From positions 18,340,496 to 18,404,495 of the forward strand of contig NC_057789.1 of assembly GCF_014905175.1 (NCBI RefSeq): DNA of 64,000 bases, in the 5' to 3' direction. Below, one piece after another: positions 45,274-53,443 of this stretch. Position 1 is the first letter of the stretch; every line of letters starts with the position of its first letter. The stretch comes from Aphidius gifuensis. Taxonomy: Eukaryota; Arthropoda; Insecta; Hymenoptera; Braconidae. The notes beneath the pieces are model-generated. The model did no database searches and had not been told where the DNA came from. It saw only the letters and a program-made list of their open reading frames with translations. A program made the translations under genes and the position numbers.

Positions 45274-45602
45274 AGTCCAATTCACAGGGCATTACAATTT
45301 AGGGCTTTTTTCCTCCACTGGCGGCGCTTGTGAAGATTTTGTATGTGAAATCTATATAAAAAAAATTTTAAAAGTGCCATCAGCGGCAAAAAAAAGCCCT
45401 AAATTGTATGAAATTTGCCCTGCACCCGTATTCACAGGGCAAATTTTATACAATTTAGGGCTTTTTTTTGCCACTGATGGCGCTTATAAAATTTTTTTTA
45501 TATAGATTTTACATATAAAAGCTCTACAAGCGCCACCGGTGGATGAAAAAAGCCCTAAATTGTAATGCCCTGTGAATACGGGTGCTGTGAATTGGACTGC
45601 TA
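45274..45602. mobile_element. CAGTCCAATTCA MITE with a CACCCGTATTCA MITE inserted in it
   Basis: The outer element starts CAGTCCAATTCACAGGG and ends CCCTGTGAATTGGACTG, flanked by CTA on both sides. Near its right end it is interrupted by CACCCGTATTCACAGGG...CGGGTG (about 45423-45584), which is flanked by CTG on both sides. Comparison with an uninterrupted copy (GCCCTGTGAATTGG) confirms a 3-bp target duplication. Confidence 0.85.
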
Positions 45603-45605
45603 GTG

Positions 45606-46189
45606 ATGTGCACGCGTTAACACGCATGTGCACATGTGCACATGTAAATGTTGAGAAGGATTTTCATAATATAAAAAAAGAAGGAGTGTACACTATCCAA
45701 CTTTGCGCTTGCTCACTAGATTCTACCAGATATTACTAGAAAATTTAGTTTTTTTCTGGTAGAAAAGGTTTTGCACAACTTGCACAGTGGGCACTTCCTA
45801 ATTTTTAATGTGTATCGAATAGATAAATGATAAGTCAACAATGAGTACTTCATCTACACATGAAAATATTGATAAATGTAATATTATGTAAAAAAATACA
45901 TTAAAAAAACAGAAACAATTTCATCAGGCATACGAAAAAGTTTAAATATCCTAAATGATCATTTAAATACAAATTCAAGGCCTAAAGAATTTGACTAACG
46001 AATAAAATGCAATAGTTTTCGAATAAATAATTATTAGGTATGAAAAATAGTCAAATCCAACAAAGCGGAATGTGTTTCTATGCCAAAACCACAATTATTT
46101 GCTGCATTAAAGCGAGATAAAAGAATACCATCCACAAAAATATGAAATGTAAAGTAAGTGAACAAATCAGCCATCTTATTTTTAGACAA
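45606..46189. other. Unassigned AT-rich DNA
   Basis: No gene is supported. A short TTCTACCAGATATTACTAGA-type word pair lies at about 45720-45770. Confidence 0.45.
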
Positions 46190-46325
46190 ACCAAAGTTTG
46201 CGTACGTGCAATCCCGAGGAACGAAATTTATATATAACTTTATATAATTGTATAAAATTTTATTGCAAGTACGCACGCAAGAAAAAGTAATAAAAATCAG
46301 CGCGCGCATGCTTAATCCGCCACAT
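46190..46325. repeat. GCGTACGTGCAATC palindromic repeat, copy 2
   Basis: CAAAGTTTGCGTACGTGCAA and TTGCAAGTACGCACGCAAG followed by TCAGCGCGCGCATGC match 14140-14240 in the same orientation. Confidence 0.7.
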
Positions 46326-46489
46326 TATTTATTATTATTGTGTTCTGCCAATAAATAATAATCAACATTGCTCCAAACCTACTCAATATTGATATGAACT
46401 TAAATTTTTATGAATAAAAATATTAATTTCTTAATTTAAAAAATCTCATTAAATTTTTTAATTAATGCTGTAGCTAATATCTGCTCTAT

Positions 46490-46612
46490 CTATAATCACA
46501 CAATATTAATTATGGAAACAGATGACGGTGGTGCTAGTGTAATTAGAGTTGGCAAGGTTGATCATGATGATGTGGTTGAATACAAGAATAAACTATATAG
46601 TTGAATATTTTC
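46490..46612 (+). pseudogene. Segment B, copy 1: METDDGGASV... frame
   Basis: ATGGAAACAGATGACGGTGG begins a 29-codon frame (METDDGGASVIRVGKVDHDD, then VVEYKNKLYS and a stop). See the copy at 17150-17265. It runs opposite to the adjoining protease-like coding segment. Function not recognised. Confidence 0.4.
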
Positions 46613-46699
46613 ACAGGAAAGGATTAAATATATGAATTCAATCTAGCATTCTTAACAGAGGAATAATTGTGTTGAAAATATTAGAAATAACTATAATTA

Positions 46700-47405
46700 T
46701 CATCATTGTATACTGGGGTATTTCTATTTCAAATATCATCATATATGGATTTGTGTTCATATTTGAAAAATTAATTGAACGTACTGATAAATCATCAAAT
46801 GTATAATATTGTCTAGCTGTTACTTGTGCAACAGCAATATAATGACCACAATTAAGAGATGGTCCCATGGGTGCATTCCTTTAATAAAAAATTTTTTTTC
46901 GTTTTGCAATTTTGCCCTGTAATACCGACTAAAAACTAGAAACAGAAACAACGACAAAAGTGATAAATATCTCTATGCAATATTCCAGGCTTTTCAGTTT
47001 ACGATAATGTGTGGTACGACCTATGTGACAATAACAAACAATCACAACAAGTCAATTTTCTATTTATTTCAGTTTGATATAAACATTGAACAGTTATCCA
47101 TCTAATAATTTGAAGCCAAAAAAAATAATGTCATGTACCAGTACTGCCACTACACGAAACAGCTTTTTCCTATAAAATTTTGGCCGGTATTACAGGGCGA
47201 AATAGCAAAACGAAAAAAAATTTTTTATTAAAGGAATGCACCCCATGTGTTACAATTGACATTAATTTATGATTTAATTTAAATGTTTTTTCATTATTTT
47301 CACGCTATAAATATTGTCCCATATTAATTGTTTGTTTCAATTCAATACAACGTGATATTTTACCACCAAGTACACCAAAACATGTTAATTGCACACAAGG
47401 GACCC
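46700..47405 (-). pseudogene. Ubiquitin-specific protease (peptidase C19) C-terminal fragment, split by a MITE
   Basis: On the minus strand, from about 47395, the frame reads QLTCFGVLGGKISRCIELKQ, passes a TAG stop, then KTFKLNHKLMSIVTH. A MITE interrupts at 47246-46866. It continues MGPSLNCGHYIAVAQVTARQ, YYTFDDLSVRSI and NTNPYMMIFE. GHY with the YYxFDD block is the His box of USP catalytic domains, where the active-site His and the following Asp/Asn lie. The Cys box is absent. The in-frame stop and the insertion show it is dead. USPs remove ubiquitin from proteins; which member this came from is uncertain. Confidence 0.72.
46866..47246. mobile_element. MITE, GGGTGCATTCC family, copy 4, inserted in the USP fragment
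   Basis: The ends GGGTGCATTCCTTTAATAAA and complement are as in the 41-kb copies. The protein reading on both sides (VTH | MGPS) joins at the insertion, and CAT is duplicated at the two edges, indicating a 3-bp target duplication. Confidence 0.85.
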
Positions 47406-47575
47406 TAGACTGAGTCTAGTGAGTATAGGTATGGCCCGCCATATTGTATTTAGATGGTAAATCGGTATATTTCTACGTTATCTGTCGCGTTTCTTTCTTA
47501 CCCGCTAAATTAAATTTTCGTTTGATAATTGTAGTAAATATATTCAGGTAATTGATTAATTTAAATGGATAATAA
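47406..47575. other. Unassigned spacer
   Basis: Contains a small palindrome CTAGACTGAGTCTAG at about 47407-47422. No gene seen. Confidence 0.4.
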
Positions 47576-47815
47576 GCTATAGAAAAAAGGTCTAAGAAAA
47601 GAATGTGGCCACAAACAACTTCCTTTCCTTAGCTAATATTTTTTCCATAGCTTTTAATTTATTTAAATTAATAAATGGTCATAGGAAAAATAGTAGCTAA
47701 GGAAAGGAAGTTGTCACATGTTAATTTATACGAAATCAATTTTGCCAAAGAAATAAACATGCAGGCAACATTCTTTCCTTAGCTATAATTTTTCTAGGTA
47801 ATCCCTTAAGTGTAA
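47576..47815. repeat. Single diverged hairpin unit related to the 7.2-10.9 kb satellite
   Basis: TTCCTTTCCTTAGCTAATAT and AAAATAGTAGCTAAGGAAAG in opposite orientation resemble the satellite hairpin words, but the spacing and several words differ. Confidence 0.55.
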
Positions 47816-47828
47816 CTGTGGACTACAA

Positions 47829-48132
47829 GGGTACGTTCCAAAACCTGGTTCGGTTCGGTATATTAAGATGGCAGCGATTCAAATCAAATATATGAAAATT
47901 TTAAACACCCCTATAAACTTTTCTATATTAGTGTCAGTTGATGTATTTTTAGTAGAGGAAGGAGAATAATATCAGTTAGTAATTGAGTATTATTGAGTTG
48001 AATAATATTAGTTAGTTATTCTTTATTCTCACCAATAATAAGTATAAGTGATAAACTTTTATTGCGATAAAAAAACACTGCAATCCGCCATCTTGATATG
48101 CCGAACCGAACGAAGGTTTTGGAACGTACCCC
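47829..48132. mobile_element. MITE with GGGTACGTTCCAAAACC termini, about 300 bp
   Basis: GGGTACGTTCCAAAACCTGG and GGTTCGGTTCGG at the left are complemented by CCGAACCGAAC and GGTTTTGGAACGTACCC at the right. CAA flanks both ends, a likely 3-bp target duplication. The centre is AT-rich and non-coding. Confidence 0.75.
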
Positions 48133-48448
48133 AAAACCGGCCCATATATGGGAAGCAGTGATGGGTAATTCGACGATTTTCGGGGTATCATACAATACGT
48201 ATGATATTACATAAAGTGTATGATAGTCTAAGGTGCCCTCTTTTTTTATAAAATGAAGACATGAAGTAAATGATTTTATTAAACCCACAAAACTGTCAAG
48301 CTGTTTTTTCTTATTACACAACAATAAATAATAAATTAATTCATTAACGTATGTAAAAAGTTTTATTATAATTAAACTATTGGATGAGAAAATGATAGTA
48401 CAGTTAAAATGATGACCATTTTCAAAAAATGGCTTATGAGCTCGTCTG

Positions 48449-48609
48449 CACCCGTATTCAGAGGATGTTCTCATTAGGGCGTTTTTTTTCCGATGGTGGC
48501 GTTTGTGGAGCTTTTCTATGTGAAATCAATATAAAAAAAATTTTGTCAAGCGCCATCAGCGGAAAAAAAAGCCCTAATGAGAACAATTTTGCCCCGTGAA
48601 TAGGGGTGC
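48449..48609. mobile_element. Hairpin MITE, CACCCGTATTCA family, inside the hAT-like element
   Basis: CACCCGTATTCAGAGGATG to ATAGGGGTG with the usual GGGC...GCCC hairpin. The flanks are CTG and CAG, consistent with a CWG target. Confidence 0.78.
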
Positions 48610-48646
48610 AGGAATATATGAAAGTATGCCTATATGGAGAATAATA

Positions 48647-48993
48647 GGTGTGTTCGTTCACTATTTACACCGAGCGTATGCACGGAGCGTATGCAAGGAA
48701 GCGCTAGAGTTTTGCGGTCATTTGAAGAAACTTTAGTAACTAAAATTTACTAAAACATTCGTTATTTTCAGTCATTGTGTTTATTTTGTTAATTTAATAA
48801 TTTTTTCTCAGACGCAAGAACAAATTACCAATTAATAATGATGAAAGAGAGCGAAAGAACTGGAAAAAACGAATAGAAATAAATAAATAGTAAATTTTAG
48901 TTACTAAAGTTTCTTCAAATGACCGCAAAACGCTAGCGCTTCCTTGCATACGCTCCGTGCATACGCTCGGTGTGAAAAGTGAACGAACACACC
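48647..48993. mobile_element. Foldback MITE with GGTGTGTTCGTTCAC ends, 347 bp
   Basis: GGTGTGTTCGTTCAC is complemented at the right, and the arms pair for over 100 bp (GAGCGTATGCACGGAGCGTA, TTTGAAGAAACTTTAGTAAC). TA flanks both ends, suggesting a Tc1/mariner-like 2-bp target, though other classes are possible. Confidence 0.78.
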
Positions 48994-49561
48994 TAATGTC
49001 AACTTGGCAAATAGGTTTCCCAGATTAATTAAATGCGTTTCTCATAATGGAAAATAATAAGAGAAAGATATTTGTGATATTGAGTGATGTTAAATTATCT
49101 GTGTGATTGTAATCTCGTAACTACTGTATTTATTATTTCATTTTTGCAAGCTATAATCGAACTATCTTTTTTCCTGGTATTTTATGATGTTTCTTCAAAC
49201 CTGTCAAAACCCTTCTTCTCCACATATCATGTAATGGTCTACTATCTCATTTTTTTATTATTATTTTTTGAGATTCTTTAAATAAAATATACCCAATCAT
49301 TAGTCGTTGGTTGTGGCCAATAAATATTAATAAATTTGAGGAATTACATGTTATGTTGACATATTGCTTTTAGGCGCCAAATATGTGTACAATGGCGGAT
49401 AGGCAAAATGGCATCAGTAAAATAGTTTAAAAAGTAAATTGTAGAGGCGTTTTTAATGTATGATACATGGCGTATGATAATGGAGATGTATCATACTGTA
49501 TGATACAGTGTATGATACCGGTATCATACCTACCCAACACTGATGGGTAGTAAGTCCTCCT

Positions 49562-50065
49562 GCAGTCCAATTCACAGGGCATTACAATTTAGGGCTTTTT
49601 TCCTCTACTGGCGGCGCTTGTAGAGCTTTTGTATGTGAAATCCATATATTTAATACTACTATATTGCGCATCGCCTATGCTTTCCCATAAGTAGGCTGTT
49701 CGGATTCATTACGGTGCAGACAATCTCTCTGTCGCAGTCATACTCCTCGACAATAATTTTTTGCGCATGTCCGAATAATCTGTTCGGTTCACACGTATAC
49801 ACAATAAATTTGTGTGCGTCGCCGAATGTTTCCGAGCCCCGACTCGAATAATAATTCGGACATGCGCAAAAGATTTTTGTCGAGGAGTATGACTGCGACA
49901 GAGAGATTGTCTGCACCGTAATGAATCCGAACAAAATCATACCCTATGCGCAATATAGTAGTATTAAATATATGGTGAAATCTATATAAAAAAAATTTGA
50001 CAAGCGCCATCAGCGGCCAAAAAAAGCCCTAAATTGTATAAAATTTGCCCTGTGAATTGGACTGC
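49562..50065. mobile_element. CAGTCCAATTCA MITE split by a hairpin insertion
   Basis: The outer ends CAGTCCAATTCACAGGGC and GCCCTGTGAATTGGACTG are flanked by CTG on both sides. The left half stops at 49642 and resumes at 49975. Confidence 0.82.
49643..49974. mobile_element. Near-perfect hairpin MITE, 332 bp, 8-bp target duplication
   Basis: CATATATTTAATACTACTAT is complemented at the right end, and the arms pair over about 150 bp, including GTGCAGACAATCTCTCTGTC and GCATGTCCGAATAAT-type blocks. GTGAAATC is repeated exactly at 49635-49642 and 49975-49982. The 8-bp duplication suggests hAT. Open frames here are palindrome artefacts. Confidence 0.85.
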
Positions 50066-50076
50066 TGTACTTCTAG

Positions 50077-50105
50077 CAAGAAGACTAGAGGTTCTAGTCT
50101 TCTTG
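50077..50105. mobile_element. 29-bp micro-hairpin with exact 8-bp direct repeats
   Basis: CAAGAAGACTAGA is followed after three bases by its complement, so the unit is little more than two joined termini of the hAT-like MITE at 42994. ACTTCTAG flanks it on both sides (50069-50076 and 50106-50113). Confidence 0.7.
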
Positions 50106-50120
50106 ACTTCTAGAGTGAAA

Positions 50121-50481
50121 CCAGCACCCGTACTCAGAGGATGTTCTCATAAGGGCGTTTTTTTCCGATGGTGGCGTTCGTGGAGCTTTTCTATTAGAGT
50201 GGGTATAAGCAGAGTGAAGCCATAGATGATTTTTATCTCGGAAGTGACGGAACCCTCTTATACCCACTCCATACGGTGAGCTCGGAAGTGACGAAAACCT
50301 CTTATACTCGCTCCATACGGCGAGCACAAAATGTCGGACTAAGGGGACCTCGGTGGCTTCACTCTGCTTATACCCACTCTATTTTCTATGTGAAATCTAT
50401 ATAAAAAAAATTTTGTCAAGCGCCATCAGCGGAAAAAAAAGCCCTAATGAGAACAATTTTGCCCCGTCAATACGGGTGCTG
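50121..50481. mobile_element. CACCCGTATTCA-family MITE split by a hAT-like MITE
   Basis: The left half starts CACCCGTACTCAGAGGATG and the right half ends CCCCGTCAATACGGGTG. Together they form one copy when 50195-50381 plus one flanking repeat is removed. Confidence 0.8.
50195..50381. mobile_element. hAT-like MITE, 187 bp, exact 8-bp target duplication
   Basis: TAGAGTGGGTATAAGCAGAG is complemented exactly at the right end. TTTTCTAT flanks it at 50187-50194 and 50382-50389. Inside are two direct repeats of CTCGGAAGTGACG and CTCTTATAC words. Non-coding. Confidence 0.85.
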
Positions 50482-50483
50482 CA

Positions 50484-50684
50484 CCGAAAAAAAACGCCCT
50501 AATGAGAACATCCTCAGCACCCGTATTCAGAGGATGTTCTCATTAGGGCATTTTTTTTCCGATGGTGGCGCTTGTGAAGCTTTTCCATGTAAAATCTATA
50601 TAAAAAGTTCACAAGCGCCGCCATCGGAAAAAAAAAGCCCTAATGAGAACATCCTCTGAATACGGGTGCTGAATACGGGTGCAG
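50484..50684. mobile_element. CACCCGTATTCA-family MITEs, one partial and one full copy
   Basis: A short piece (50484-50516) precedes a full copy (about 50519-50668) with ATTCAGAGGATGTTCTCATT arms. A duplicated GAATACGGGTG end follows at 50672-50682. Confidence 0.72.
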
Positions 50685-50693
50685 CAAAAGGAG

Positions 50694-50866
50694 ATCATGA
50701 GAAACCTTATGCACATGCGCGAATATTGAAGCACACAAAAGCAAATTGTATATCTGTGTGAACAGCTTCATTTCCCCACTCACAATTGTACAAACAGATA
50801 TACAATTAGCCTTTGTGTGCTTCAATATTCGCCCATGTGCATAAAATTTCTCATGACTTCTTCTGA
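50694..50866. mobile_element. Foldback hairpin, about 170 bp
   Basis: ATCATGAGAAA...CTTATGCACATG...CGAATATTGAAGCACAC is complemented by GTGTGCTTCAATATTCG...CATGTGCATAA...TTTCTCATGA. The loop is about 60 bp and contains TTGTATATCTG with its complement CAGATATACAA. Non-coding. Confidence 0.72.
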
Positions 50867-50889
50867 CAGTTTCACTCTAGTCTTCTTGG

Positions 50890-51220
50890 GTAGGTTCCAT
50901 GGGGCTGATACGGTTAGTCATAAATAGGGATTTTTAAATGCTTGAGTTGGTAAAATGTTAAAATAAAAAATTGTTAGATTTACAATGCGTTTGTATTGGA
51001 AAAAATTAAAATAATGACAAGTTGATATTCTTTTTATTAAGAATGCTAAATAATTATAATTAACAAAGTGTCAAAATAAAAATAGGGATATATGAAAAAC
51101 ATTTTATTTATAAATCAGTATTTTGGTAGTTCGTTAAAATGAGAGCTCGTCTTCGATGGTATGGCGGATTTGGTTTATCTTCAGGTAATTCAGATTGATT
51201 TCTGTTTTCCCGGAATCAAC
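50890..51220. other. Unassigned AT-rich DNA
   Basis: No gene or repeat recognised between the MITE cluster and the foldback element. Confidence 0.45.
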
Positions 51221-51222
51221 GA

Positions 51223-53362
51223 CCCTAGCGGAACACTCAACAACAGTTTGATAGCGACTTGTTAATGACATGAAAAAATTAACAATGTTCCTATCACATT
51301 ATTATAGCGTGATTCGATGTCATTTCTCAATAATGATAGCGAAGAATGATGTTAAATTTTTTTAGGTTATGTCCGAGCTGTCATTCGTTGTTGTCTGAGT
51401 TTTGGTAATTTATGGAAACTTACCGCGAGAATGGAATGACATGAAACATCCACTCAATAGCTAGTCAATAGCTAGTTAATAGCAAAAAAAAAAAAGTACA
51501 AAATACGATATTTATCATTGCTATTGTTTAATTGTTTATTATATTGTTTTTTTAAAAGTTTTCAACAACAATACATAAAATTAAAAAAAAAAAAAATTTT
51601 TTTTTTCGTTTAAATTCGTCCAACATCTAGTCAATAGCAAGTCAACAGCAGATCAATAGCAAATTCGTAGCAACTCAATAGCTAGTCAATAGCTAGTCAA
51701 TAGCAAAAAAAAAAAAGTACAAAATACGATATTTATAATTGTTATTGTTTAATTGTTTATTATATTGTTTTTTTAAAAGTTTTCAACAACAATACATAAA
51801 ATTTAAAAAAACAAAAATTTTTTTTTTTCGTTTAAATTCGTCCAACATCTAGTCAATAGCAAGTCAACAGCAGATCAATAGCAAATTCGTAGCAACTCAA
51901 TAGCTAGTCAATAGCTAGTCAATAGCAAAAAAAAAAAAGTACAAAATACGATATTTATAATTGTTATTGTTTAATTGTTTATTATATTGTTTTTTTAAAA
52001 GTTTTCAACAACAATACATAAAATTAAAAAAAAAAAAAATTTTTTTTTTCGTTTAAATTCGTCCAACATCTAGTCAATAGCAAGTCAACAGCAGATCAAT
52101 AGCAAATTCGTAGCAACTCAATAGCTAGTCAATAGCTAGTCAATAGCAAAAAAAAAAAAGTACAAAATACGATATTTATAATTGTTATTGTTTAATTGTT
52201 TATTATATTGTTTTTTTAAAAGTTTTCAACAACAATACATAAAATTTAAAAAAACAAAAATTTTTTTTTTTCGTTTAAATTCGTCCAACATCTAGTCAAT
52301 AGCAAGTCAACAGCAGATCAATAGCAAATTCGTAGCAACTCAATAGCTAGTCAATAGCTAGTCAATAGCAAAAAAAAAAAAGTACAAAATACGATATTTA
52401 TAATTGTTATTGTTTAATTGTTTATTATATTGTTTTTTTAAAAGTTTTCAACAACAATACATAAAATTTAAAAAAACAAAAATTTTTTTTTTTCGTTTAA
52501 ATTCGTCCAACATCTAGTCAATAGCAAGTCAACAGCAGATCAATAGCAAATTCGTAGCAACTCAATAGCTAGTCAATAGCTAGTCAATAGCAAAAAAAAA
52601 AAAAGTACAAAATACGATATTTATCATTGTTATTGTTTATTGTTGTTGTTTAATTGTTTATTATATTGTTTTTATAAAAGTTTTTTTTTTTTTTAATTTT
52701 ATGTATTGTTGTTGAAAACTTTTAAAAAAACAATATAATAAACAATTAAACAATAACAATGATAAATATCGTATTTTGTACTTTTTTTTTTTTGCTATTA
52801 ACTAGCTATTGACTAGCTATTGACTTGCTACGAATTTGCTATTGATCTGCTGTTGACTTGCTATTGACTAGATGTTGGACGAATTTAAACGAAAAAAAAA
52901 ATTTTTTTTTTTTTTAATTTTATGTATTGTTGTTAAAAACTTTTAAAAAAACAATATAATAAACAATTAAACAATAGCAATGATAAATATCGTATTTTGT
53001 ACTTATTTTTTTTTGCTATTAACTAGCTATTGACTAGCTATTGAGTGGATGTTCCATGTCATTCCATTCTCGCGGTAAGTTTCCATAAATTACCAAAACT
53101 CAGACAACAACGAATGACAGCTCGGACATAACCTAAAAAAATTTAACATCATTCTTCGCTATCATTATTGAGAAATGACATCGAATCACGCTATAATAAT
53201 ATGATAGGAACATTGTTAATTTTTTCCTTAATTTATGTAGATCAATTTAATATGTTTAGTGTAATGTAGAGCCTTTGTAATCCATAATTCTTTTTGCTAT
53301 TGACTTGCTATTAATTTGCTATTGAATAAGCGCCCATGTCATTAATGACTCTTCCGCTAGGG
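51223..53362. mobile_element. CCC...GGG foldback element, CAATAGCTAGT words, 2.14 kb
   Basis: The ends are CCCTAGCGGAA and TTCCGCTAGGG with GA flanking both. About 200 bp at the left (TTACCGCGAGAATGGAATGA, CTATCACATTATTATAGCGT) is complemented at the right (about 53050-53215). Between lie five direct units of 221-222 bp starting CAACATCTAGTCAATAGC at 51621, 51843, 52064, 52286 and 52508. Each ends in an A/T tract with TACAAAATACGATATTTAT. Inverted units follow from 52680. No coding capacity. Confidence 0.87.
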
Positions 53363-53443
53363 GATTAAAAGAAAAATTCATTGTACAGTCTCGCAGTAAA
53401 AAGATTGAAATTTTCTTGACTTAACTGGCAAGTGCTGCCTTTA

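Larger units (their letters stand above)
48156..49542. mobile_element. hAT-like non-autonomous element, GTATGATAC words, 1.39 kb
   Basis: It starts CAGTGATGGGTAATTCG and ends ACCTACCCAACACTG, the CAGTG/TGGGTA terminus typical of hAT elements. The flanks are ATGGGAAG and ATGGGTAG, an 8-bp target duplication with one change. Subterminal GTATCATAC and TATGATAC words occur at both ends. No transposase frame remains; two other MITEs are inserted. Confidence 0.8.

Noticed and set aside
48016..48474. 152-residue minus-strand protein
   Set aside because: The frame runs across the ends of several MITEs and has no recognisable motif.
50640..50825. Small secreted-type protein
   Set aside because: It lies in a hairpin MITE and its open frame follows from the palindrome.
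51600..52600. CRISPR-like array of direct repeats
   Set aside because: Units are 221 bp, have no distinct spacers, lie inside a TIR element and the DNA is eukaryotic.
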